This document shows, in pieces, positions 22,163 through 33,364 of a DNA stretch of 64,000 nt (within the stretch, counting starts at the first letter, position 1; every line of letters starts with the position of its first letter). The notes under the pieces are model-generated. The model was not told where the DNA came from and ran no database searches. It saw only the letters and a program-made list of their open reading frames with translations. A program made the position numbers and the translations under genes. This DNA comes from Toxotes chatareus (Eukaryota; Chordata; Actinopteri; Toxotidae). The stretch covers positions 186,001 through 250,000 of the forward strand of contig JAFBJY010000308.1 in assembly GCA_016801885.1 (NCBI GenBank), given 5' to 3'.

Positions 22163-23578
22163 CTGAATAAAGAATAAAAGATGTGAGTTTAGGAGACAAA
22201 GTTCCTGCTTGAAAGCGTTGAGTGTTTCATCATCTGTTCAGAGCTGAAGAAGGTTGAGAATGTACAAGTTTGGAAAATGGAAACTCCAAACACCTGAACC
22301 AACAGGATGCAGCTTAAAAACAGTCAGATACTAAAAGTCAAACACAGCTCTCATTAACTTCAGTCACTATAAACATCACAGATCATAAAGCAAAGAGTGA
22401 AGAAACATTTCTTTCTGTCTTAATGTGGAATATTTGCTTTGTATGTGAAGAAATATAAAAATCAACTGAAGGTGAAGATGAAATTGTTCCAAAGTAAAGA
22501 GTCAATTAGCAAGTGTTGGATTTTGAATCTTCATTCAATGAGTTTGAAATATGAAGCTGAACAAGATGCTCAGTGTGGATCAGCATCAAATCTCCTTCAA
22601 AAGTCCCACATTCACACTCAGGTTTAACAGTTTGGAAGAAAGTTTTCAAAGTGTTCACTAAGGTTTCAAATGAAATCTTTCATATTGTGTGAAATAATAG
22701 TTTGAGCCTTTGATGTTTTGAGTGTGACTGAAGTTTGTGTTGAGAGTTTGAGAAGCTGCAGACATTCAGCACATGTGCAGTGTGTTGAATGAGACATTTC
22801 ATCACATTCCAGTCATGTGTCTTTGGTCCAAAGCAAGTTCAGCTTCATCCAACACTCTCTGCTCACACATTTGAATCTGCTGTTCCAGCATTGCATTCTG
22901 GGATTCCTGGCCCCACCTTCCTGGTGGCTGTCATAAATCCCACAGTTTGTGTCCCTGTGACAAAGACACAGTGGGACGTTGACACCCAGTGGGCTCAGTG
23001 ATTGGTCGGCTGTGTGGAGCTGAGAAAGGAGCCAGGGTTTGAACTCTCTCTCTGCTCTGTTTTCATTGCTTCCACAAATATTTGTGTCCCTGTTCAGCTC
23101 AGCAGCTGAGTGTAGCTCTATGAATGTCTTCAGGAGACACTGTGTGAAAATGTCCTCTCCGTATTTAAACCATGGTGACGTGTCCTCTCTGTGACAGCAG
23201 GCTTTTCACTGTGCCTGTGAGTGAGGCCATTGGGAGCAGCTATGAACACTTGTGCCTTCAGACCTGCTCACACGTGTTGTACAGATCAGTTCTTGTCAAA
23301 CATCCTGATCTCAATGAGACTTTGTGAATAACACAAGCTCAACTCAGTCAAACTGCTTACACTGTCAATGTGGACTGTAAGAGTCAGAATCCAAATCATT
23401 TTCAAAGCTTTAAAAATCACTTTGAAAATCAGAGTCAGCACTTTCACAACTTCCTTTCAACCATTTCACACTTTGAATGTTAGAAATTCTGAAGGAGATT
23501 TGACCTAATAAATACTGAATAAAGCACAACTTTCACATCATATTCATCTCAGCACACAAGTAAACAATGGAGTCTGAC

Positions 23579-23752
23579 CTCAGAGTCTCCAGTCCACAGT
23601 CTGGACTCTGCAGAAAACCACACAGATGCTTCACTCCTGAATCCTGCAGGTTGTTTTCACTCAGGTCCAGGTGTCTCAGATGGGAGGGGTTGGACTTCAG
23701 AGCTGAGGCCAGAGAAGCACAGCTGATCTCTGACAACCTGCAGCGACTCAAC
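23579..23752 (-). CDS. NLR LRR exon 1
   Basis: A 174-nt symmetric exon with acceptor TTTATTCAG|G and donor CTGAG|GTCAGA. It encodes LSRCRLSEISCASLASALKS, LRHLDLSENNLQDSGVKHL and FLQSPDCGLETLR. Its first G completes the Val codon left open by the NACHT exon, so the junction across the 6.6-kb intron is in frame. That intron is filled mostly by the chromovirus. Confidence 0.8.
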
Positions 23753-24046
23753 CTGAATAAAGAATAAATCATGTGGATAAAAATTATTTCTAATCCAATC
23801 AGATATGTCCTAATCAATCAGCTTTCACTAACATGAGTAGAGGGACTTTGTCCTTCTCTTATTGTGGATCATCATAATGTCAACCTTCTACACACATCAT
23901 CCAAATGTCACCACAACATTCATACAACTATTCATGTCAACACAGATTCATAACATGCTGCTGACCTCAGTCAAGTCTGGAATTAGAAGATAAAGATCAA
24001 ATCAGACATGTTGGACTCAAATCCTCTTCATCATTGAAGGTTTTAC

Positions 24047-24654
24047 TGTTAAGGGTTAGTTCAGGGTTCCCTCCTCCTTCCTTTTGTGTCCTGTGTATCC
24101 CCTGCCTTGTGTGGGTTGTTTGTCCTCGTTTGTCTGTTTGGTCTGGTGTGTGTATGTGTGTGTGGCTCTCTCGCTAGGATGGAGTGTGGGGACGTCCGTT
24201 CCCTAATTGACACAGCTGTCCTGAGTCAAGCATCAGCCTTCCACCTCCGACTGGTGATTTAAACCAGCTCTGCAGTCCTGTCGTCGCCAGTTCGTCAGAC
24301 CACGTCCCTGGTAGACACGTTGGCTCAGAAAAGTTTTGTACTAGTTATTTACCGTGTTTTGATTCCAGCCATCATCCCTATTCTCATCTTGTCCTCGTCT
24401 CGTTCTGTAGGATCACCTGTCCATTCTGCACCGCCTGAAATATCATCCCCGGACTCCTGCCTCCTTCCCACGCTCCATCGACCATTCCATCCATATCATT
24501 CCACTACGGACTTCGCCTTGCCTCAGCTGAGAGCAGCCACACTTCCCCTCACCACGCCGTAATTCCAATAAAGACTGTACACAGCACCTTCTTGTCTCTG
24601 AGTCTGCATTTGGGTCTTGCCTGTTACTTGGCCGCTTCCCACGCCGCCGCAACA
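24047..24654 (+). repeat. 5' LTR of Sushi-type chromovirus
   Basis: 608 bp, TG...CA ends (TGTTAAGGG to GCCGCAACA), preceded by TTTAC (24042-24046), which is repeated after the 3' LTR. It holds an ATTTAAA TATA-like box at 24257-24263 and an AATAAA at 24567-24572. It differs from the 3' LTR at only a few positions, so the insertion is recent. Confidence 0.95.
24257..24295 (+). promoter_or_regulatory. LTR promoter and RNA 5' end with self-primer sequence
   Basis: A TATA-like ATTTAAA at 24257 lies 29 bp before GCCAGTTCGT (24286-24295). That 10-mer is the exact reverse complement of the primer-binding region just after the LTR (24657-24666). A start of transcription here would put the 10-mer at the RNA 5' end, as in the Tf1/Sushi self-priming mechanism. 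The start site is inferred from spacing. Confidence 0.5.
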
Positions 24655-24672
24655 GTACGAACTGGCCATAAG
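24655..24672 (+). other. primer-binding site, self-complementary type
   Basis: GTACGAACTGGCCATAAG directly follows the LTR CA end. Positions 24657-24666 (ACGAACTGGC) pair perfectly with 24286-24295 inside the LTR. I did not recognise a match to a common host tRNA 3' end. Gag starts at once after it (ATG 24673). Confidence 0.55.
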
Positions 24673-25722
24673 ATGGACCCAGCAGACTCAGAGTCCGAGA
24701 CCGCCATGCTCCAGAAGGCAGTAGCTAGCCAGGGAGCGCTCCTGGGGAGACATGAACAATTACTGAGGACCCTCTCTGAGGAGAGTCAGTTTGTGGCTAA
24801 CCAGGTTGCCCAGATGTCCCGTCTCATGTCACAACTAACCTCACAGATCTCTCCCACAGCCGCCACGGAATCACCAGGTTCAGCGCACCAGTCCCCTCCG
24901 CCTCAGCCCATGGCGACTTCCGCTCCGCCGACACCGAGAGACTCGTACGCCACGGATCCGGAGCCCTACTCCGGGGATTTGGATAAGTGTCGGGGGTTTC
25001 TAATGCAGTGCGCCATGGTTTTTGACCAGAAACCTCTTACCTTCTCCTCGGACATTGCCCGGATTCATTTCGTTATGGGTCTGCTACGGGGAAGAGCGCT
25101 AACCTGGGCGGAGGCTGTGTATTCCAGCGGTGGGGTAAGCGCTACGTCTTACGACAATTTTATTGATAAGTTTAAGACTGTTTTTGATCATCCTGACCAT
25201 GCTGGTAATGCGGCGCAGAGGTTGCTGAGTCTTAAGCAGGGGAGCCGGAGCGTAGCGGATTACTCAGTGGAATTCTGGACTCTGGCTGCGGACGCTCGAT
25301 GGAACGACGAAGCACTACAGGGAGTGTTTGTTAAGGGGCTGAATGAGCAGCTCAAGGATGAGTTAGCTACCCGCGATATTCCTCCAGATTTAACTTCTCT
25401 TGTTTCCTTGGCTACTAGATTGGACAATCGTATGAGAGAACGACGGAAGGAAAAGACCGGGGAACTACGTTTCCCGGCGTCCTCTCGGCCCAGTCGCCCT
25501 GTTTCCGTTCGTGTGACCGCGTCGCCATCAGCTGGCGGGATTAGAGGGGAGTTCCCCTCCTCCGATGCTACTGAGGAGGAACCTATGCAGGTGGGCCGAG
25601 CAAAACTGGACCCTGGGGAGAGGATGCGCCGCCTTAAGGCAGGGGTGTGCCTATACTGTGGTCAACCTGGGCATTATGTGGCAGCCTGCTCCCTGCGGCC
25701 AAAAGGAGGGGCTCATCAGTAG
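24673..25722 (+). CDS. chromovirus Gag
   Basis: A 349-residue structural protein starting MDPADSESE, which would form the intracellular particle and package RNA. It has an N-terminal coiled-coil-like stretch (LQKAVASQGALLGRHEQLLR), a Pro/Ser-rich linker, a retrotransposon-gag core (about residues 95-230; DPEPYSGDLDKCRGFLMQC, LLRGRALTWAEAV) and a C-terminal CCHC knuckle CLYCGQPGHYVAAC. The start at 24673 was chosen because it follows the primer site directly; an upstream in-frame ATG lies inside the LTR. This is the lineage from which mammalian PEG10/RTL genes were domesticated. The ORF is intact. It overlaps pol in the -1 frame. Confidence 0.9.
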   Translation: MDPADSESETAMLQKAVASQGALLGRHEQLLRTLSEESQFVANQVAQMSRLMSQLTSQISPTAATESPGSAHQSPPPQPMATSAPPTPRDSYATDPEPYSGDLDKCRGFLMQCAMVFDQKPLTFSSDIARIHFVMGLLRGRALTWAEAVYSSGGVSATSYDNFIDKFKTVFDHPDHAGNAAQRLLSLKQGSRSVADYSVEFWTLAADARWNDEALQGVFVKGLNEQLKDELATRDIPPDLTSLVSLATRLDNRMRERRKEKTGELRFPASSRPSRPVSVRVTASPSAGGIRGEFPSSDATEEEPMQVGRAKLDPGERMRRLKAGVCLYCGQPGHYVAACSLRPKGGAHQ

Positions 25723-28700
25723 GTGTGGGGGTACTGGTGAGCACAGCTAACTCAGAAACTAATCTTCCCCCATCCAGACTGCAGATCCCTGCAACTCTCT
25801 GTAATCAATCCATTTCCTTGCAGCTACAAGCTCTCATAGACTCTGGTGCAGAGGACAATTTCATTGATTTTGAGCTAGCTATACAGGCTCAGTTGGGGTT
25901 GAGGGAACTGGAGAAGCCTCTTGTTGCTAGTGCTTTGGATGGTCGCATACTAGCTCGGGTTACTCACTGCACTGAATCAGTTAAGCTAATTCTGTCAGGG
26001 AACCATCAGGAGACCATCAGTTTTCACGTTCTCTCTGCTCCTAAGACACCACTGATCTTAGGACACCCTTGGTTAAGACTCCATAATCCACAAATAGACT
26101 GGGTTGGTAACCGTGTCACAGGATGGAGTAAGTTTTGTCATGCCCATTGCCTGCAGTCTGCTTTTCTCCCTGTAGGTAGCAGTCCGGGGCCAGCAATAGA
26201 AAGTGCTCCTGATCTATCTACTGTTCCTGCAGACTACCATGACCTAGGGGAGGTTTTCAACAAGCAGCGTGCCATCTCTTTGCCTCCCCACAGACCCTAT
26301 GACTGCGCCATAGACCTACTGCCAGGAGCGCCTCTACCATCAGGTCGGCTGTACAGTCTCTCCCGTCCTGAAAGGGAATGTATGGAGGAGTACATCCAGG
26401 AGTCCTTGGCAGCAGGTATAATCCGCCCATCCTCCTCACCACTGGGAGCTGGTTTCTTTTTTGTTTCAAAGAAAGATAAGACACTTCGCCCTTGCATTGA
26501 TTTTCGGGGGCTGAACAACATCACTATTAGGAACAAGTATCCTCTGCCCCTACTCACCTCAGCCTTTGAACTGCTCCATGGCGCTACTGTTTTTTCCAAG
26601 TTAGATCTCAGAAGTGCTTATCATCTGGTGAGAATCAGAAAGGGAGATGAGTGGAAAACTGCCTTTAACACCCCCTTAGGCCATTTTGAGTATTTGGTAA
26701 TGCCTTTTGGTCTGACCAATGCCCCGCAGTTTTTCAGACTCTAGTAAATGATGTCCTCCGTGACTTCCTGAACCGTTTCGTTTTCGTTTATCTTGATGAT
26801 ATTCTCATCTTCTCCCAGAACATGTCAGATCACAAAAGTCATGTCCGCAGGTGCTGCAAAGACTACTGGAAAATAAACTGTTTGTCAAGGCGGAGAAATG
26901 CCAGTTTCACACTAACACTGTCAGTTTTTTGGGCTACATCATTCAGGAGGGACGAGTGAGCACGGACCCAGAGAAGATAAGGGCAGTCTCTGAATGGCCA
27001 GTGCCTACCAACCGAAAACAGCTGCAAAGGTTCCTGGGGTTCGCCAATTTCTACCGGAGGTTCATCCGCAACTTCAGCTCTGTGGCCACACCCCTGACTC
27101 GCCTAACCTCCACCACCAACCCGTTCCATTGGACACCTGAAGCTGACGAGGCTTTCCACCTACTCAAGCATCTGTTCACATCTGCACCCATCCTCATTCA
27201 ACCAGATCCCAACCAGCAGTTCGTGGTGGAGGTGGATGCCTCGAACACTGGGATTGGTGCAGTGTTGTCTCAACGTTCCGGACCAGACCAAAAGCTTCAC
27301 CCCTGCGCTTTCTACTCCCACAAGCTGTCTCCCGCGGAAAAGAATTATGATGTGGGTAATCGAGAGCTGCTAGCTGTTAAACTAGCCTTGGAGGAGTGGC
27401 GTCATTGGTTGGAGGGTACGGAACAGCCATTTGTGGTCTGGACGGATCACAAGAACCTAGCTTACATTTAATCAGCAAAACGTTTGAACTCCCGTCAGGC
27501 CCGCTGGGCCCTGTTTTTCTGCCGGTTTAATTTTTCTCTCACCTACCGTCCAGGTTCCCGTAACATCAAGCCCGACGCCCTTTCCCGACAACATGCTCCT
27601 GAGGGGGAGGAAACTTCTTCTCCTGATACCATCTTACCTGCTTCTCGGGTGGTGGCTACGCTAACCTGGGAGATTGAAGCCCAAGTCAAGGAGGCACAGC
27701 AGACCAACCCTGATCCTGGTATTGGACCCCCCAATCGGCTTTTTGTCCCAGACTCTGTTCGCTCACAAGTTCTCAAGTGGGCACATAATTCTCGGTTTGC
27801 TTGTCACCCTGGATCCACACGAACCCTAGCCCTCTTAAGACAGCACTTTTGGTGGCCCACCATGGAAACTGATGTCAGGACTTTTGTTGCTGCTTGTACA
27901 GTTTGTGCCCGAAGCAAGGCTTCTCATCGCCCCCCGGCAGGTCTACTCTGTCCCCTACCTGTTCCCAGCCGTCCCTGGTCACACATAGCTGTGGACTTTG
28001 TCACCGGTCTTCCCCCCTCTCAGGGTCTCACGGTAATCCTTACCATTGTTGATCGGTTCTCTAAAGCAGTGCACTTTGTGGCTCTTCCTAAGCTTCCTTC
28101 TACCAAAGAGTCAGCCCAGCTACTAGTGGACCACGTGTTCCGTTTACATGGCATTCCCCTTGATATTGTTTCTGACCGTGGCCCACAATTCATTTCCCAA
28201 GTTTGGAGAGAGTTCTGCAGAGCATTAGGGGCCACTGCTAGTCTAACCTCTGGTTTTCACCCACAGTCTAACGGCCAAGCCGAGCGAGCTAACCAACACC
28301 TTGGAGCTGCTCTGCGGTGCGTGATTGCATCTAACCCCTCTTCCTGGAGTAGTCATCTGGCTTGGGTGGAGTATGCCCACAACTCCCTTATTAGCTCAGC
28401 TACAGGTATGTCACCTTTTGAAGCTTCATTAGGTTACTCTCCCCCTTTGTTCCCCTCTCAGGAGGTCGAGCTAGCAGTTCCATCTATCCAGCACCATCTC
28501 GGTAGGTGTCGTAAAGTCTGGAGAGAGACCCGAGCGGCGTTGCTGAGGACTCAAGAGAGAAACCAACGAATCGCTGATCGGCATCGGATCTCTGCTCCTG
28601 AGTACGTCCCTGGACAAAAGGTTTGGCTTTCGGCTAAAAACATTACCCTCAAGACGGAGTCTAAGAAGCTAGCACCACGATTCATTGGTCCTTTTGAAAT

Positions 28701-28917
28701 TGACCGTCTGGTCAACCCAGTAACGGTGAGACTGAAACTGCCCCAGTCCATGAAGGTACACCCCACATTCCATGTTTCTCAGATCAAGCCCGTCTCTTCC
28801 AGTCCTTTGTGCCCTCCTGCGAACCCCTCCGCCCCCGGTTGGTGGATGACCAACCTGCATTTACGGTACGGCGGCTGTTGGATGTGCGTCGGCGAGGTAG
28901 AGGTCTTCAATACCTAG
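25647..28917 (+). pseudogene. chromovirus Pol (protease, RT, RNase H, integrase), four breaks
   Basis: Pol lies -1 relative to gag; the frameshift site must be within about 25645-25722, but I see no classic heptamer. Order: protease LIDSGAEDNFID; RT with RPCIDFRGLNNIT, SKLDLRSAYHLVRI, MPFGLTNAP and VYLDDILIF; RNase H VVEVDASNTGIGAVLSQ; integrase zinc finger HPGSTRTLALLRQ...CTVCARSK and DDE core (VDFVTGLPPS, DRGPQFIS, HPQSNGQAERANQ). Breaks: a lost base near 26730 (stop at 26744), a second near 26850, a CAA-to-TAA stop at 27469-27471, and a shift near 28810-28830 before the chromodomain. The element cannot mobilise itself. Confidence 0.9.
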
Positions 28918-29051
28918 TGGATTGGGAGGGTTATGGACCTGAGGAGCGGAGTTGGGTGCCCCGTTCTCGGATTTTGGATGCTGAGTTGGTCAGGGATTTC
29001 CATCGGACCCATCCAGACAGGCCTGGTAGGGCACCGGGAGGTGCCCGTTAG
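28830..29051 (+). pseudogene. integrase C-terminal chromodomain (out of frame)
   Basis: The frame gives FTVRRLLDVRRRGRGLQYLV, then DWEGYGPEERSWVPRSRIL, a clear chromodomain (aromatic and WEGY...E.SW positions kept). In chromoviruses this domain steers integration to marked chromatin, and its presence places the element in the Sushi/chromovirus group. It now lies one frame away from the integrase, so it would be lost from the protein. It ends just before the polypurine tract and 3' LTR. Confidence 0.85.
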
Positions 29052-29062
29052 GGGGAGGGTAC
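29049..29062 (+). other. polypurine tract
   Basis: TAGGGGGAGGGTAC lies immediately before the 3' LTR, the usual plus-strand primer of LTR retrotransposons. Confidence 0.75.
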
Positions 29063-29672
29063 TGTTAAGGGTTAGTTCAGGGTTCCCTCCTCCTTCCTTT
29101 TGTGTCCTGTGTATCCCCTGCCTTGTGTGGGTTGTTTGTCCTCGTTTGTCTGTTTGGTCTGGTGTGTGTATGTGTGTGTGGCTCTCTCGCTAGGATGGAG
29201 TGTGGGGATGTCCGTTCCCTAATTGACACAGCTGTCCTGAGTCAAGCATCAGCCTTCCACCTCCGACTGGTGATTTAAACCAGCTCTGCAGTCCTGTCGT
29301 CGCCAGCAGTCGTCAGACCACGTCCCTGGTAGACACGTTGGCTCAGAAAAGTTTTGTACTAGTTATTTACCGTGTTTTGATTCCAGCCATCATCCCTATT
29401 CTCATCTTGTCCTCGTCTCGTTCTGTAGGATCACCTGTCCATTCTGCACCGCCTGAAATATCATCCCCGGACTCCTGCCTCCTTCCCACGCTCCATCGAC
29501 CATTCCATCCATATCATTCCACTACGGACTTCGCCTTGCCTCAGCTGAGAGCAGCCACACTTCCCCTCACCACGCCGTAATTCCAATAAAGACTGTACAC
29601 AGCACCTTCTTGTCTCTGAGTCTGCATTTGGGTCTTGCCTGTTACTTGGCCGCTTCCCACGCCGCCGCAACA
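29063..29672 (+). repeat. 3' LTR of Sushi-type chromovirus
   Basis: 610 bp, followed by the TTTAC target duplicate at 29673-29677. Differences from the 5' LTR include GATGTCC for GACGTCC and GCCAGCAGTCGT for GCCAGTTCGT. The second difference falls exactly in the self-primer 10-mer. Confidence 0.95.
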
Positions 29673-30352
29673 TTTACATGACCTTCTTCTTCCTGAACTT
29701 TGTGTAACTAAACAACATTAATGGACAAATTCACATTTCTTGACTTCAACCAACAGTCAGATGTCACACATTGATTTAAAGAGTCTGGTGGCAGTCGTCC
29801 TTCCTGTGGTCCACACTGACTGTGAAGTGGTCTCCTCCTAACACAACTACACTGTAAGAAATGACTTCGTGAGTTCAGCTGTAGCTGAATGAAGCTGAAG
29901 GTGTTTCCTGATTCTACTCTCCTCTACACCAGGAGAGAAAACACCTGGTTCTGACTTATTTAACACAAAATATGGAAAGACTTTAAAGGAGCAGTGTGGA
30001 GGATTTAGGGGGATCTATTGGCAGAAATGGAAGATAATATTCATAATTATGTTTCAAGTAGAGTTTAATCATCTGAAAAGTGAATTTGTGAAAACAAAAG
30101 ACTCAATATAACATGAATAAATGAACAAATGAATGTAAAACAGTTACTAATGAACAGCAATAATAACAACCAACTGAAAAATCTACATTTGACAAACACA
30201 TTTAAAACATCTCCAGAAAAACACACAGCTGACCTAAAGATTATAAAACTATTATGGGAATAATGAGAATAATTTCATTCTGTGTATATTTGAAAAAACT
30301 AAACTACTAATCTACACTGACTGATAATGTTAAAGATCATGTCTGGACTTAC

Positions 30353-32188
30353 ACAGCCTTTCTGCAGTTCCCCACAGCTGGGATCAGTCTCCGTCGTCCC
30401 TCCACTGATGTGTTGTACTTCTTCAGGTCCAACTCATCCAGAACCTCCTCTGACATCTGCAGAACGTAGGCCAGAGCTGAACAGTGGATCTCAGAGAGTC
30501 TCTTCTCTGATCTGTTCCCTGACGTCAGGAACTCTTGGATCTCCTGATGTACTGAGCGGTCCTTCATCTCCATCAGACAGTGGAAGATGTTGATGCTTCT
30601 GTCAGGAGAGATATCATCTGTGTTCATCTTCTTCAGGTTGTTGATGGCTCTCTGGATGATTTCTGGTCTGTTCTCTGTCTGACCCAGAAGGCCTCCTAAG
30701 AGTCTCTGGTTGGACTCCAGAGACAGGCCATGAAGGAAGCGAACAAACAGGTCCAGGTGGCCATTTTTACTTTGGAGGGATTTCTCCATGGCATCACTCA
30801 GGAGGACATCGAGTGATGGGTAGCTGCTATTGTTATTTTCCAAACGCTCTGAAGGGTTTGAGTCCCAGTGTTTGTAGTCTTTTTCCAGGAAAGTCCTCAG
30901 CTCTTTTGTCTTCCTCTCTGTGTAACAGTGGAACATGTAGACTGCAGCCAGAAACTCCTGAATGCTCAGATGAACAAAGCAGTAGACTGTTTCCTGGAAG
31001 ATCACACTCTCTCTTTTAAAGATCTCTGTACAAACTCCTGAGTAAACCAAGGCCTCTGTGACATCAAGACCACACTGCTCCAGGTCTTCTTGGTAGAACA
31101 TGATGTTTCCTTTCTCCAGATGTTCAAACGCCAGCCTCCCCAGCTTCAGAAGAACTTTCCTGTCAGCCTTCGTCAGCTCCTGTGGACTCATCTCATGTCC
31201 CTCATCATACTTGTGCTTCTTCCTCTTTGTCTGAACCAGCAGGAAGTTTGAGTACAGGTCAGTCAGAGTCTTGGGCAGCTCTCCTCTCTGCTTTGTGGTC
31301 AACATGTGCTCCAGAACTGTAGCAGTGATCCAGCAGAAGACCGGGATGTGACACATGATGTGGAGGCTTCGTGAAGTCTTGATGTGGGAGATGATCCTTC
31401 TGGCCTGCTCCTCCTTTCTGAACCTCTTCCTGAAGTACTCCTCCTTCTGTGGGTCAGTGAACCCTCTGACCTCTGTCACCATGTCAACACACTCAGGAGG
31501 GATCTGATTGGCTGCTGCAGGTCGTGTGGTTATCCAGAGGCGAGCAGAGGGAAGCAGTTTCCCCCTGATGAGGTTTATCAGCAGCACATCCACTGAGGTG
31601 GACTCTGTAACATCAGTCAGGATCTCAGTGTTGTGGAAGTCCAGAGGAAGTCGACACTCATCCAGACCGTCAAAGATGAACAGAACCTGGACCTCTTCAA
31701 ACCTGCAGAGTCCTGCTTCTTTGGTTTCAGTAAAGAAGTGATGAACAAGTTCTACCAAGCTGAACTTTTCTCTTTCAGCACATTCAGCTCTCTGAACGTG
31801 AATGGAAATGTGAAGTGTATGTCCTGGTTGGCTTTGTCTTCAGCCCAGTCCAGAGTCAACTTCTGTGTTAAGACTGTTTTCCCACTGCCAGCCACTCCCT
31901 TTGTCATCACAGTTCTGATTGGTCCATCTCTTCCAGGTGAGGCTTTAAAGATGTCTTCTTGTCTGATGCTTGTTTCTGGTCTGGCTGGTTTCCTGGATGC
32001 TGTTTCAATCTGTCTGACCTCATGTTCATCATTGACCTCTCCAGTCCCTCCCTCTGTGATGTAGAGCTCTGTGTAGATCTGATTCAGAAGGGTTGGGTTT
32101 CCTGCTTTAGAGATCCCCTCAAACACACACTGGAACTTCTTCTTCAGAGTAGATTTAAGTTTACGCTGACAAACTGCAGCAACATGTC
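30353..32188 (-). pseudogene. NLR FISNA-NACHT exon, 1-nt frameshift
   Basis: A 1836-nt exon between ATTCAG (acceptor) and GTAAGT (donor). FISNA comes first (AAVCQRKLKSTLKKKFQCVF, NPTLLNQIYTELYITEGG). NACHT follows: Walker A GVAGSGKT, Walker B VLFIFDGLDECR, sensor-like LWITTRPAA, then winged-helix and helical regions with FVHLSIQEFLAAVYMF. It ends in a linker (DELDLKKYN) in phase 2. In fish NLRs this unit binds ATP and drives oligomerisation. One A is missing from an A-run (plus-strand TTTT at 31766-31769) between FRELNVLKE and KFSLVEL, so the protein would stop shortly after Walker A. An assembly error in the homopolymer is an alternative. Confidence 0.9.
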
Positions 32189-32353
32189 CTGAATGAACAA
32201 ACAAGAAACAACATCAGTGACTCATTCATAAAGAAAACATAACATGTTCATCCCCCTAAAGAACACACATGAACATATGTCCCTCCATGTCTTGAGACGT
32301 TAGTAAATGTCCCATTTGTCTATCATGTTGAATCTTTAGAGAAATCCTCTTAC

Positions 32354-32582
32354 TGCTGTGCAGACAGTCAGCCAGCTCCTCCTGCTTCATTCTCCTCAGG
32401 AAGTTCACTGTGATCTTCACAAAAGCCTCTCTGCTGCTCCTCCTCTGCTCTTCATCCTCACTGTCCAACACCTCCTCACCCTCCCTCTGACTCTCTGAGC
32501 ATTCTGGATAATCTGGACTCACAACCCTCTGGATCTTCTTCAGCTCCTTCTTCACAAAAGTCACAATGTTCTCCTCCAGCAG
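32354..32582 (-). CDS. NLR exon 4 (pre-FISNA helical segment)
   Basis: A 229-nt exon, acceptor TTCCAG, donor A|GTAAGA. It encodes LLEENIVTFVKKELKKIQRV, an acidic stretch (EGEEVLDSEDEEQRRS) and VNFLRRMKQEELADCLHS. It enters in phase 0 and leaves one base, which the NACHT exon completes as Arg. The segment is characteristic of fish NLR-C proteins and helps tie the short N-terminal exons to FISNA. Confidence 0.85.
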
Positions 32583-32744
32583 CTGGAACAGAAAACTATA
32601 TGAATGACACAATCAAAGTAAAACCATGGAGCCAAACATCAGATCCATGTTGGACACACTGACAATCCACTGCTCTAAAAAGTGCAGCATGGAGATTATT
32701 GTCAACACAACAGATGTCAAAGTAGTTGTTGTCCATGTACAGAC

Positions 32745-32823
32745 CATAAATATGGAGTCCAGGTGTGTTTGATGCTGCTGGGCAGACTGAGCACTGGGAA
32801 CCTCTGAGCTCTCCTGGTCCACT
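32745..32823 (-). CDS. NLR exon 3
   Basis: A 79-nt exon between CTCCACAG and ATG|GTCTGT. It encodes VDQESSEVPSAQSAQQHQTH and LDSIFM. Joined to exon 2 it gives AAKK-VDQESS, and it leaves in phase 0 into LLEENIV. The sequence is a recurrent linker exon of fish NLRC3-like genes. Open and in phase. Confidence 0.8.
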
Positions 32824-33364
32824 CTGTGGAGGAATCATGAAGAATTAGCTCACATTATGTTTGCGGCATCTGTGAGCGTTTTATGCTTTGTACACAAACA
32901 ACAGCTGCTTTTATGTTCTGTGGTGACTGTCCTGATTAAAGCAAACACTACTGTGCTGTGACATTCTCAATGAGAGGAAACAAGCAATCAGTTCTGTACC
33001 TCATGACCTAGAGTCATCACAACAAGTCCACCTTTTAAATGAGGAGTTTTAAGGACTCACACTGGGTTTGACAGAAGTCTCACCTCTGCTACAGGACACT
33101 AACACAAACACTGGAACTGGATAGGTGCTGAGTTACAGGGAGTTTTAGTTCTGATCTGAATGACACATATAAGAACATAAGAAGTGCTTTTCTTGAAAAG
33201 AGAAACACCAACTTTCCCACTAAAGCCTGTGTTTCAGCCTGATCATGTTCATATACTGTGTCATTCATGAAGCCTGGAGACAAAACACAATCACTTCATC
33301 TTTCATAGAAGACCAGTTATACAGGACAGCTGTCTGATACATTTTAAACTCAGCTGCAGCTCAC

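Noticed and set aside
7957..23752. Regular repeats with unique parts, CRISPR-like at first sight
   Set aside because: Units are 1.6 kb with coding LRR exons and introns, in a vertebrate genome; not a CRISPR array.
24320..24562. 80-aa frame repeated at 29338-29580
   Set aside because: It lies inside both LTRs; duplicated because the LTRs are.
24673..25722. Domesticated gag gene (PEG10/RTL-like)
   Set aside because: It sits in a complete element with near-identical LTRs, primer site and target duplication; simply a young retrotransposon.
25645..25722. Canonical slippery heptamer for the gag-pol shift
   Set aside because: No in-frame X XXY YYZ heptamer is visible; GGCCAAAAGG is only a weak candidate, so no site is annotated.
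31384..32192. Plus-strand frames of 70-143 aa
   Set aside because: Antisense shadows of the GC-biased FISNA-NACHT exon.
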